Positions 24,607 to 32,807 of a DNA stretch of 64,000 nucleotides are shown here, in pieces. The notes beneath the pieces were generated by a model. The model worked only from the letters and a program-made list of their open reading frames with translations, was not told the DNA's origin and ran no database searches. The stretch is taken from the NCBI RefSeq assembly GCF_022179545.1, contig NZ_AP025518.1:2232001-2296000 (forward strand). The letters are read 5' to 3'. Within the stretch, counting starts at the first letter, position 1, and each line of letters starts with the position of its first letter. The position numbers were made by a program, and so were the translations under genes. Source of the stretch: Mycolicibacterium fortuitum subsp. fortuitum (lineage in GTDB: Bacteria > Actinomycetota > Actinomycetes > Mycobacteriales > Mycobacteriaceae).

Positions 24607-26790
24607 GTGATCGAGCGCCAGGCCGAGTCCAAGGTGACTTTCTGCCGGATCTGCGAGCCGCTGTGCGGCATGATCGCCACCGTCGAGGACGGCAAGCTCA
24701 CTGCGCTGCGTCCGGACAAAGACCATCCGCTCTCGGCCGGCTTCGCCTGTCAGAAGGGCATTGCGTTCACCGAGGTGGTCAACGACCCAGACCGGGTGAC
24801 GACGCCGCTGAGGCGCACTGAGGCCGGGTTCGAACCCGTCAGTTGGGACACTGCGCTCGACGACATCGCCGCCCGGCTCACCGAGATCCACCGCCGCCAT
24901 GGAGCGGGCGCGTTCGCGTGGTACATGGGCAATCCCGCGGCCTTCAGCTATTCGCACCTGTTCGCCGCGATGGCGTTCGCCAAAGGGGTCGGCGGTGACA
25001 GCCACTTTTTCAGTTCATCGACCCAGGACACCAGCAGCCGTCTGCTGGCCAACCAGTTCCTCTACGGCGCGCCGTTCCCGGTGCCTATTCCCGACTTGAT
25101 GCGCACGGATCTCCTGGTCATGTTCGGCGCGAATCCGGTGGTGTCCCATGGAAGTTTCCTCACCGCGCCGCGGATCAAGGACCGCATGCACGACATCGTC
25201 AAGCGGGGCGGAAGGGTCGTCGTCGTCGATCCACGGCGCAGTGAGACGGCGGCCCAGTTCGAATGGCTCGGGATCACCCCGGATGCCGACGCGTACCTGC
25301 TCCTGTCGATCCTGCAGGTGCTGTTCGCCGAGGGACTCGTCAGTGCGCGGGCCCGGACTCAGGCTGACGGGCTGGACTGGCTGCAAGCGCAGTCCGCACG
25401 GTTCAGCCCGGAGGCCACGCACCGGCGCACCGGCATCGGCCCGGACACCGTGCGCGCGTTGGCACGCGATCTGGCCGGGACTGAACGGGCTGCCGTGTAC
25501 GGCCGTCTGGGTACCTGCGTCGGACGCCACGGAACCCTCACCACGTACCTGCTCGACGCGGTCAACCTCGTCGCGGGGAACCTCGACGTCCCCGGCGGCA
25601 GCGTGTTCAGCACCCTGGGCATCCCCGGGCAGAAGTGGGGATCGATGGCAATGGGCGCCTCGCTGCGCCGCAGCTATCGCACCAAACGCACTCGCGTCGG
25701 TGGGTTTCCGTTGGTCATCGGTGCGGAGCCGGCCGCCCTCATGGCCAAGGAGATCGCGACTCCCGGCCCACGGCAGGTCAGGGCGATGTTCATCGGCGCG
25801 GGCAATCCGGTGCTGTCGGTCCCCAACGGCTCGGAAATGGAACAAGCACTGGAATCCTTGGATCTGTCGGTGGGGCTGGACCTTTATGTCAACGAGACCA
25901 CCGCGCACTGCGACTACGTCCTGCCCGTGACCACGATGTACGAGCGCGACGATTTCGCGGTTACGTTCCAGATGTTCCAGGCGACGCCGTTTCGTCAGGT
26001 CACCGACGCTGTGGTTGCGCCGCGCGGTCAGGCCCGCACCGAATGGGACATCATCGTGGACCTCATCGGCCGAATGTATGTGCGCACACCGGTTTTCGCG
26101 GCCCTTCGGCTGGCGGCCAATTGGGCCGCGCGACGCGGACACCGACTCAGCCCGCGGCCGATGATCGACATGATGATCCGGATGGCCGACGGCGGGGATC
26201 GCTTCGGACTGCGCCGCGGCGGGCTGACGTTCCGCCGCCTGGCCGAGCAACATCCGCACGGCGTCGTGGTGGCGCCGAATATCCGCACGGCTGTGCTGGG
26301 TGAGGTCGTGGTGTATCCGAAGGGACAGGTTCGGCTGGTGCACGACGACATCGCCTCCGAGGTCGCCGCGCTGTCACGACGTACCGAGCCCGATGGCTAT
26401 CCGCTCCGCATGATCGGCATGCGGGAGCCGCGCTCAGAGAATTCCTGGCTGCACAATTCACCGTTGCTCATGCGTGGCAAGAGGATTCATCGTGCGCTGA
26501 TGCATACCGACGACGCTGCGACGCGGCACCTGTCCGATGGTGACGCTGTGCGGGTCCGGTCGCCCTATGGTCAGATCGACATCGCGCTGTCGCTCACCGA
26601 CGACATCATGCGGGGGACGGTCGCGATACCTCATGGGTGGGGGCACAAGGGAAGTGGGCGGTGGCGGATCGCCAATCGGGCCGGCGGCGCCAACGTCAAC
26701 CAGCTGATGTCGAGTGAGCCGGATGACATCGAGGCGCTGGCCGGGATGTCCTGGCTGACCGGAGTGCCGGTGCAGGTGGAACCTTGCTGA
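24607..26790 (+). CDS. Molybdopterin (bis-MGD) oxidoreductase
   Basis: Oxidoreductase of 727 aa in the DMSO-reductase superfamily. The N-terminal [4Fe-4S] site is read from FCRICEPLCGM plus the fourth Cys in FACQKG. MGD-binding regions follow (LVMFGANPV, VVVVDPRRSETA, IGAGNPVLSVPN), and the C-terminal MopB-binding domain begins near HNSPLLMRGKR. The start is GTG 24607; a -10-like TAATGT 7 bases before it suggests a leaderless transcript. No Tat signal is seen, so it is probably cytoplasmic. It resembles the Rv0197-type mycobacterial oxidoreductases as a guess. It shares a divergent promoter with the DUF35/Ltp2-like pair. Confidence 0.88.
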   Translation: MIERQAESKVTFCRICEPLCGMIATVEDGKLTALRPDKDHPLSAGFACQKGIAFTEVVNDPDRVTTPLRRTEAGFEPVSWDTALDDIAARLTEIHRRHGAGAFAWYMGNPAAFSYSHLFAAMAFAKGVGGDSHFFSSSTQDTSSRLLANQFLYGAPFPVPIPDLMRTDLLVMFGANPVVSHGSFLTAPRIKDRMHDIVKRGGRVVVVDPRRSETAAQFEWLGITPDADAYLLLSILQVLFAEGLVSARARTQADGLDWLQAQSARFSPEATHRRTGIGPDTVRALARDLAGTERAAVYGRLGTCVGRHGTLTTYLLDAVNLVAGNLDVPGGSVFSTLGIPGQKWGSMAMGASLRRSYRTKRTRVGGFPLVIGAEPAALMAKEIATPGPRQVRAMFIGAGNPVLSVPNGSEMEQALESLDLSVGLDLYVNETTAHCDYVLPVTTMYERDDFAVTFQMFQATPFRQVTDAVVAPRGQARTEWDIIVDLIGRMYVRTPVFAALRLAANWAARRGHRLSPRPMIDMMIRMADGGDRFGLRRGGLTFRRLAEQHPHGVVVAPNIRTAVLGEVVVYPKGQVRLVHDDIASEVAALSRRTEPDGYPLRMIGMREPRSENSWLHNSPLLMRGKRIHRALMHTDDAATRHLSDGDAVRVRSPYGQIDIALSLTDDIMRGTVAIPHGWGHKGSGRWRIANRAGGANVNQLMSSEPDDIEALAGMSWLTGVPVQVEPC

Positions 26791-26796
26791 CTTACT

Positions 26797-26815
26797 TACG
26801 GTAAGTGTTACGGTT
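26797..26815. promoter_or_regulatory. Supercluster operator, site 6
   Basis: TACGGTA-AGTGT-TACGGTT, half-site centres 12 bp apart. The left half is the core of a perfect 6-1-6 palindrome ACTTACGGTAAGT (26794-26806). It ends 6 bp before the ATG of the aldehyde dehydrogenase; TACGGT at 26809-26814 is placed as a -10 for a leaderless transcript. Confidence 0.7.
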
Positions 26816-26821
26816 GGCGGT

Positions 26822-28357
26822 ATGAGTGAAGTTGTCGACGAGGCCGTCACCAGTGTGGACATCGGTGGGCGTGCCGCCGGTCGGGCCGAGAAGCGCATGC
26901 TCATCGACGGCGAACTGGTGACGGCTGCCTCCGGCGCCGAATTCGACAATCTCAGCCCGGCCACCGGTCTTGTCCTGGGCACCACCGCGGCCGCCGGTGC
27001 ACGGGACATGGATGCCGCGATCGGCGCGGCCCGGCGTGCGTTCGACGACTCCGACTGGAGTACCAACCGCGGTGTGCGTCAGCGGGTGCTGGCTCAGCTG
27101 CAGGAGGCGATCGAGTCCGAAAAGGATGACTTGCGTGAGGAGTTGATTGCCGAGGTGGGCTGCCCGGTGATGACGACGCAGAACGCTCAGCTGGATTGGC
27201 CGCTGGCCGATGCCTTGCGGTACCCGGCCAAGCTCATCGACGAATTCGAATGGGAGCGCACGCTCGAGGGTGGTGGGCTCTTCGGTGAGCGCAACACCCG
27301 CACAGTGGTCAAGGAGGCGGTCGGTGTGGTCGCCGCGATCACCCCGTCGAACTTCCCGATCGAGGTGATCCTCAACAAGCTCGGACCCGCGCTGGCCGCC
27401 GGCAACACCGTGGTACTCAAACCCGACCCGAACACGCCGTGGAACGCCACCCGGTTGGGCCGGCTGATCGCCGAACGCACCGACATGCCGCCCGGCGTCG
27501 TCAACGTGGTGCCCACGCCGTCCAACGAGGTGGCCGGGCAGCTGGGCACCGACCCACGCGTCGACATGGTGTCGTTCACCGGGTCGACGGCGGTCGGGCG
27601 GCATCTGATGCGGGTGGGCGCCGACACCATGAAGCGCACGTTTCTGGAACTCGGCGGCAAGTCAGCGATGATCGTGCTCGACGACGCCAAACCCGGCCAC
27701 ATAATTCCCGGCGCCATCGGCGCGTGCGTGCACGCCGGGCAGGCTTGTGCGGCCAACACTCGGATGCTGGTGCACCGCAGCCTGTTCGACGAGGCTGTCG
27801 TCAACGTGGCGATGGCATTCGGTGCGGTGCCGGTAGGGGACCCGGCATTGCCGACGACGCTGGTCGGTCCGCTGATCACTGCTGCGGCCAAGAAACGCGT
27901 ACTCGACGCGATCGAGGGCGCCCGCCGCGACGGTGCTGACATCGTGGTCGGCGGTGGGGTGCCAGAGGGGCTGCCCGCACACCTGGCCGACGGGCACTTC
28001 GTCGCGCCGACCGTCATCGTCGGTGCCGACCCGGGCTCGGCCATCGCCCAGGATGAGGTGTTCGGGCCGGTGCTGGTGATGCTGCCGTTCGATGACGACG
28101 ACGAGGCGGTACGGATAGCCAACGACAGCGCGTTCGGCTTGGCGGGGGCGGTGGTGTCGGCCTCACCGGAGCGGGCGATGGCGATCGCACGGCGCATCCG
28201 CACCGGCGCGATCGGGGTCAACGGCGGCATGTACTACGGCGCCGACGCCCCGTTCGGCGGGTACAAGAACAGCGGTATCGGAAGGCAGTGCGGGATTGAG
28301 GGGTTCGCGCAGTACACCGAGACCAAGACGATCGGCTGGCGTCTCCCGCGGCGCTGA
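26822..28357 (+). CDS. Aldehyde dehydrogenase
   Basis: NAD(P)-dependent aldehyde dehydrogenase of 511 aa, oxidising an aldehyde to a carboxylic acid. Key motifs are the cofactor-binding ITPSNFPIEVI, FTGSTAVG, the general-base Glu in LELGGKSAMIV, and the nucleophile Cys309 in HAGQACAANTR. The operator lies directly before the start, which looks leaderless. It is convergent with the TetR gene at 28362 with only 4 bp between the stop codons. It probably supplies an acid for the acyl-CoA synthetases. Confidence 0.94.
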   Translation: MSEVVDEAVTSVDIGGRAAGRAEKRMLIDGELVTAASGAEFDNLSPATGLVLGTTAAAGARDMDAAIGAARRAFDDSDWSTNRGVRQRVLAQLQEAIESEKDDLREELIAEVGCPVMTTQNAQLDWPLADALRYPAKLIDEFEWERTLEGGGLFGERNTRTVVKEAVGVVAAITPSNFPIEVILNKLGPALAAGNTVVLKPDPNTPWNATRLGRLIAERTDMPPGVVNVVPTPSNEVAGQLGTDPRVDMVSFTGSTAVGRHLMRVGADTMKRTFLELGGKSAMIVLDDAKPGHIIPGAIGACVHAGQACAANTRMLVHRSLFDEAVVNVAMAFGAVPVGDPALPTTLVGPLITAAAKKRVLDAIEGARRDGADIVVGGGVPEGLPAHLADGHFVAPTVIVGADPGSAIAQDEVFGPVLVMLPFDDDDEAVRIANDSAFGLAGAVVSASPERAMAIARRIRTGAIGVNGGMYYGADAPFGGYKNSGIGRQCGIEGFAQYTETKTIGWRLPRR

Positions 28358-28361
28358 TTCG

Positions 28362-29060
28362 TTATGCGTCTGCCCGGCAGAACAACTCGGCGCGATCGAG
28401 GATGCTGTCGAGGACGTGGTCGAAGTTGATGTCATCTGCCATCCCGATCCGGTAGCCCCGTCCGGAGATTGAGGCGATCAGCGGCATCGACTCGGCGTCG
28501 ATCACCTGCTCCCAGTATTCGCGGGGGAACCGAACGTCGTCTGTGCGGCTCTGGAGCCGTTGCAGTACAGCGGAGCTGCGTACGAGCACCGAGATGGCCG
28601 TGTAGGTGTCAAAGGCTTGCCTGGCGGTGAGTCCGGCCGCCACCATGGCGGCCACCGGTTTTTCGATCTTCTCCAGTGCCATGCGTGCGGCCGGGAGACC
28701 CCGGGTTCCCCGGATCAAGATGAGGTCGCAGACTATCGGGTTCCTCGTGAACATCTCGCGCATGCGGTGGGCATGAGACCGAAGCGACTCGCGCCAGGTG
28801 CCGGCCTCGATGCTCAGCACACTCATGTCGTAATCGCGCAGCACGCGTTCGGTCATGGCATCGAGCAGTTCGTCCTTGCGACGGAAGTACCAGTAGATGC
28901 TGGTGACACCGACGTCGAGATGACGGGCCAGCTGCGGCATGCTGAGATTGTCGATTGACACCTTGTCGGCGACTTCGAAAGCCCCACGCAGGATTTCGTC
29001 GATGCTGATCGAGCCACGCTCACGGCGTTGGCGACCACGGGGGCTTGCGGGCCTGACCAT
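28362..29060 (-). CDS. TetR-family transcriptional regulator (paralogue of 10475-11215)
   Basis: TetR regulator of 232 aa. The helix-turn-helix region is NLSMPQLARHLDVGVTSIYW followed by YFRRKDELL, near-identical to the TetR at 10475. I take the ATG at 29060; the open frame upstream overlaps the P450 gene. It starts 10 bp after the P450 stop and is almost certainly co-transcribed with it from the operator at 30337-30355, giving a plausible autoregulatory loop. It is the strongest candidate for the regulator of the repeated operator. The ligand would be expected to be a pathway intermediate. Confidence 0.93.
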   Translation of the reverse strand: MVRPASPRGRQRRERGSISIDEILRGAFEVADKVSIDNLSMPQLARHLDVGVTSIYWYFRRKDELLDAMTERVLRDYDMSVLSIEAGTWRESLRSHAHRMREMFTRNPIVCDLILIRGTRGLPAARMALEKIEKPVAAMVAAGLTARQAFDTYTAISVLVRSSAVLQRLQSRTDDVRFPREYWEQVIDAESMPLIASISGRGYRIGMADDINFDHVLDSILDRAELFCRADA

Positions 29061-29070
29061 CTCGATCCTG

Positions 29071-30291
29071 CTAGCGGACCGGTTCGAACGTGACGGGAAT
29101 GGCGGTCGGCGAGCGGAACGGCTGACCGAAGATATGAGGGTCATCGTCGGTGACCAACTCAAGGTCACCAACCCGTCCGAGCAGGCTCTGCATCGCTACC
29201 CGGGTTTCCATCCGGGCCAGATGTAGCCCCATGCAGGTGTGTTCTCCTGCCGCAAACGTGATGTGCGGCACCCGCTTCCGGAAGATGTCGAACTCCTCGG
29301 GGCGCTCCCAGCGGTTCTCGTCGCGGTTGGCCGAGCCGATGCAGACGTCGACCACGGCGCCGGCAGGCAGTGCCACGCCGTCGAGTTCAGTGTCCTGGGT
29401 GGCCGAACGTTGCACGGTGGTGAGCGGGGTCTCGTAGCGCAGACCCTCCTCGATGGCCTGATCGATCAACGCGTGGTCGGCCTGCACTGCGGCGAGCTGT
29501 TCCGGGTGAGTGAGCAGCAGGTAGATCAGATTGCCCGAGGACCGGTAGGTGGTCTCCAGACCTGCAGGCAAAAGCAGGCGCAGGAACGAGTAGATCGCCT
29601 CATCCGTGAGTTTCTCACCGTCGATCTCGGCGGTGACGAGGTCACCGATGATGTCGTCGGTCGGCTTCGACCGGCGCAGCTCGATCTGTCCGAGGAAATA
29701 GTCTTTGAGCGCCGCGGAGGCCTCGAACGCACGCTTGTATTTCACGGTGTAGCTGATCAGCTCGACGGCGCGCTGCCGGAACCACGGCAGGTCTTCCTCG
29801 GGCAACCCGAGCAGCCGAGAGATCACCCGGGTGGGGAACTCGAACGTGTAGTCACGCACCAGGTCGGCGCTGCCTGCCTCGATGAACCCATCGACCAGTG
29901 CTTCGCAGATCGGGCGCACGATCTCGGGCTCCCACCGCTGCAGCGAGCGCGATTTGAACGCGGCCGAGACCAGGTTCCGGTGGTCCCGGTGGGTCTTGCC
30001 TTCCATGGCCAGGATGGTCGGGCCGATGAACAACCCGATGGTGCTGTCGTAGATGTTCGAGTTGAACGACTTGCTGTCCCGGAAGACGGTGTTGACCGCA
30101 TCGAACGACACAGCAGCGAATTGATGCTCCGGCAGAAGGGAATCCGGGGTCTTGGACCAGTCCATCACCGAGCCGCGGAACACGCCGTGCTCGGCCCGAT
30201 GCCGAGCGAAGATCGGGTACGGGTCACGCAACAGTGTGGCCGTGTCGACGGCGGCCTCCTCGGACGCGAAGTCCTGCACTTGACTATCCAC
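29071..30291 (-). CDS. Cytochrome P450
   Basis: Soluble bacterial P450 of 406 aa. The I-helix oxygen-activating motif is LLPAGLETTY, the ExxR motif is in EEGLRYETP, and the haem-binding loop is FAAGEHTCMGLHLARME with Cys at about residue 353. The start is GTG at 30291 with GGTGGGG upstream. It hydroxylates a hydrophobic substrate using ferredoxin-supplied electrons, with no ferredoxin gene adjacent. The operator is 45 bp upstream, and the gene is followed by the TetR gene in one transcript. Confidence 0.94.
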   Translation of the reverse strand: MDSQVQDFASEEAAVDTATLLRDPYPIFARHRAEHGVFRGSVMDWSKTPDSLLPEHQFAAVSFDAVNTVFRDSKSFNSNIYDSTIGLFIGPTILAMEGKTHRDHRNLVSAAFKSRSLQRWEPEIVRPICEALVDGFIEAGSADLVRDYTFEFPTRVISRLLGLPEEDLPWFRQRAVELISYTVKYKRAFEASAALKDYFLGQIELRRSKPTDDIIGDLVTAEIDGEKLTDEAIYSFLRLLLPAGLETTYRSSGNLIYLLLTHPEQLAAVQADHALIDQAIEEGLRYETPLTTVQRSATQDTELDGVALPAGAVVDVCIGSANRDENRWERPEEFDIFRKRVPHITFAAGEHTCMGLHLARMETRVAMQSLLGRVGDLELVTDDDPHIFGQPFRSPTAIPVTFEPVR

Positions 30292-30336
30292 AGCTCACCC
30301 CACCTGTTGGTGTCGACCGATCGCTCTGAAGTAGAT

Positions 30337-30355
30337 TACCGTAAACATTACAGTA
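30337..30355. promoter_or_regulatory. Supercluster operator, site 7
   Basis: TACCGTA-AACAT-TACAGTA; with flanking bases both halves are full TTACNGTAA palindromes. Centres are 12 bp apart. It is the best match to the consensus and lies upstream of the P450-TetR operon. Confidence 0.75.
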
Positions 30356-30372
30356 AAGAAATCGATGCGTTC

Positions 30373-31158
30373 TCACAGCGCAATCGGGTTGCCGTTGCTC
30401 ATCGCCGCGATGAAGCCGGCGTCGACCTGGATGTCCTGACCGTTGATCCAGCGCGCCTCGTCTGAGGCGAGGAACGCGATCAGTGGAACCACGTCGGCGA
30501 CCGTGGCGTGTCTGCCCACCGTTGCTCGCACAAGGTCCAGCACGTCCTTTCCCATGGTCTGCTCGAAGTCGGACAGGATCGGGGTCTCGACGGGGCCCGG
30601 GCTGACCGTGTTCACCCGCACCCCGTACTTGCTCCAGGCCGGTCCGGCGACCCGCTTGACGAACAAGATGGCGGCTTGCTTGGAGGTGGTGTAGACCGGG
30701 AAATCCGGATCCTGCCCGGTCTGCCACTGCGCCACCGCATCTCCGTCGGTGAGTTCGAGGAGGCCGTCGAGGATGTCGATGCGTTGCTGCCAGCCCAGGG
30801 CTGCGGTGGATGCCACCGTGACGATCGATCCACCGTGGCGCAGCAGTGGCAGCATGCCTTCGGTCATCAGTCGCATGCCGAGGTAATTGACCTTGAGTAC
30901 GTCGGCGGCCGGCGCGGTCCCGGGGACGCCTGCGACATGCGCGAGAAGGTCCCAGTCGCCGCCGATCTCGCCCAGTAGTCGCGCGATGTCGGCGGCATCC
31001 CGGAGGTCGCAGATCGTGTGTTCGGAAGCCGGGGTGTCACCTGCGCGCAGGTCCACCGCAAGTACGTGGTCGCCCCGCTCGAAGAAATGCGCCGCCGTTG
31101 CCGCCCCGATTCCGGATCCAGCTCCGACGACGACGATTCTGCGTGCGCTCTCCGGCAT
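30373..31158 (-). CDS. Short-chain dehydrogenase/reductase
   Basis: SDR of 261 aa. The cofactor motif is GAGSGIGA near the N-terminus, the active-site Ser region is VTVASTAAL, and Tyr/Lys are in YTTSK. Between them is a longer loop (WQQRIDILDGLLELTDG) than in typical members, resembling 3-alpha-hydroxysteroid dehydrogenase-type SDRs. I use the ATG at 31158, with GAGGGG 7 bases upstream. It is divergent from the aldehyde dehydrogenase at 31320; each start has its own operator copy. Confidence 0.92.
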   Translation of the reverse strand: MPESARRIVVVGAGSGIGAATAAHFFERGDHVLAVDLRAGDTPASEHTICDLRDAADIARLLGEIGGDWDLLAHVAGVPGTAPAADVLKVNYLGMRLMTEGMLPLLRHGGSIVTVASTAALGWQQRIDILDGLLELTDGDAVAQWQTGQDPDFPVYTTSKQAAILFVKRVAGPAWSKYGVRVNTVSPGPVETPILSDFEQTMGKDVLDLVRATVGRHATVADVVPLIAFLASDEARWINGQDIQVDAGFIAAMSNGNPIAL

Positions 31159-31182
31159 GCGCCAACCCCTCACTGAATGAAC

Positions 31183-31201
31183 GACAGTAAGGATGACTGT
31201 A
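31183..31201. promoter_or_regulatory. Supercluster operator, site 8
   Basis: GACAGTA-AGGAT-GACTGTA, half-site centres 12 bp apart, 24 bp upstream of the SDR start at 31158. Confidence 0.65.
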
Positions 31202-31250
31202 AACAATTCAGGCTGGTCGGACAATCGGCTTCGACCTGTGTGGTGAGTGC

Positions 31251-31269
31251 TACCGTTAGCCTTACCGGA
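31251..31269. promoter_or_regulatory. Supercluster operator, site 9
   Basis: TACCGTT-AGCCT-TACCGGA, half-site centres 12 bp apart, 50 bp upstream of the aldehyde dehydrogenase at 31320. It is the weakest copy in the right half. Confidence 0.6.
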
Positions 31270-31319
31270 GGCATCTTCGGCGACGTGCTGGCGCGTGCCT
31301 GGCGAGGAGACGGATTCGA

Positions 31320-32807
31320 ATGAGCGCGATCGAAGAGCGTGCGGCAGTGCAGCCGCAGCGCGACGGCCTCGATGAGCTGCTGGCCTCCCAGCGCCGGTCA
31401 TTCATCGCCGATGGTCCGCCTGATGCCGCGCTGCGCCGCAACCGTATTGACCGGCTGCTCGCGATGATCCTCGACAACTCAGAGGACTTCGTCGCCGCCA
31501 CCGCTGCGGACTACGGATCGCGATCGCGCTCGGCGGCCTTCTTCGCCGAGATCCTGGGCATGCTCTCGGTAATCGAGCACACCAGGGCGCATATCCCGCA
31601 GTGGATGCGCGCGACGAGACTGATGCGGGCGGCCCGGTTCGCAGGCTTGCGCGCCGAGGTGCTGCCGTGTCCGCTCGGGGTGGTCGGGATCATCGGCCCG
31701 TGGAACTTCCCGATCCAGTTGACGGTGCTGCCCGCGGCGGCGGCCTTCGCGGCCGGCAACCGGGTGATGATCAAGATGTCCGAGGTCACCCCGCGCACTG
31801 CCGAGTTGATGGCCGCCACCGCCCCGAAGTACTTCCACGCGAGCGAACTACGGGTCGTGACAGGCGGTCCGGAGGTGGCCGCCGAGTTCTCCGGACTCCC
31901 GTTCGACCATCTGTTCTTCACCGGGTCCCCGTCGATCGGAGCGTTGGTCGCGCGCGCAGCAGCGGCCAATCTCGTCCCGGTGACGTTGGAGCTCGGAGGC
32001 AAGAACCCCGTGGTGGTGGCGCCCGGAGCCGACATCGAGCGAGCAGCGAACCGAATCGCCCAGGCGCGCATGGTCAATGGCGGCCAGGTTTGCGTGTGCC
32101 CGGACTATGTGTTCGTGCCGGATGCTCAGGTGGACCGGTTCGTCACGCAGGCGCGCAAGACGCTGAGCAATCTGTTTCCCACCATCGTCGGCAATCCCGA
32201 TTACTGCTCCTCGGTCAACGCCGCCAACTTCGACCGTGTGGTCGGTCTCATCGCCGACGCGCGCGCCCACGGGGCACGGATCGACTCCGTGGTGCCTGCG
32301 GGGGAGGTGCTGCCCGATCCGGGCTCACGCAAGATCGCCCCGACCATCGTGCGTGACGTCGACGATCAGATGCTGATCGCGAACGAGGAGGTGTTCGGGC
32401 CCGTGCTGGTGGTCCGCGGCTACTCTCGCCTCGCCGAGCCGATCGACCACATCAACGCCAAACCGTCCCCGCTGGTGGCGTACTGGTTCGGCCCCGACGA
32501 CGCCGATTTCCGGGATTTCGTCGGTCATACCCGCAGCGGTGGCGTCGCCCGCAATGACTTTGCCGCGCACATGATCCCGTCCGACGCGCCGTTCGGAGGG
32601 GTCGGCCGTAGCGGAACCGGTGCCTACCACGGCAAGGCCGGTTTCGATGCGTTCAGCCACTACCGCACCGTGGTAGGCAGCGACCTGCCGTTCAGCGTCA
32701 CCGGGCAGGCGGCCCGGCCGTTCAGCACCTCCATGCGGGTAATCGCGGACCTCAGTCTGCGCCGGGCCCGCAACCGAACCGCGGCCCGACTCAGGAAGTT
32801 TCGCTGA
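31320..32807 (+). CDS. Aldehyde dehydrogenase (class 3 / coniferyl-aldehyde type)
   Basis: Aldehyde dehydrogenase of 495 aa from the short-N-terminus class-3 group. Motifs are GIIGPWNFPIQL, FFTGSPSIG, LELGGKNPVVV and the nucleophile Cys258 in GGQVCVCPDYV. The C-terminus carries a basic tail (SLRRARNRTAARLRKFR) which may promote membrane or nucleic-acid contact. It overlaps the convergent acyl-CoA synthetase by 17 bp (32791-32807). It probably oxidises an aldehyde intermediate to the acid activated by the neighbouring ligase. Confidence 0.93.
   Translation: MSAIEERAAVQPQRDGLDELLASQRRSFIADGPPDAALRRNRIDRLLAMILDNSEDFVAATAADYGSRSRSAAFFAEILGMLSVIEHTRAHIPQWMRATRLMRAARFAGLRAEVLPCPLGVVGIIGPWNFPIQLTVLPAAAAFAAGNRVMIKMSEVTPRTAELMAATAPKYFHASELRVVTGGPEVAAEFSGLPFDHLFFTGSPSIGALVARAAAANLVPVTLELGGKNPVVVAPGADIERAANRIAQARMVNGGQVCVCPDYVFVPDAQVDRFVTQARKTLSNLFPTIVGNPDYCSSVNAANFDRVVGLIADARAHGARIDSVVPAGEVLPDPGSRKIAPTIVRDVDDQMLIANEEVFGPVLVVRGYSRLAEPIDHINAKPSPLVAYWFGPDDADFRDFVGHTRSGGVARNDFAAHMIPSDAPFGGVGRSGTGAYHGKAGFDAFSHYRTVVGSDLPFSVTGQAARPFSTSMRVIADLSLRRARNRTAARLRKFR

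Noticed and set aside
30336..30356. TACNGT as simple -10 promoter hexamers
   Set aside because: TACNGT does fit TANNNT, but the strict 12-bp spacing, palindromic halves and paired occurrence in 14 promoters are not explained by -10 elements alone; kept as a caveat.
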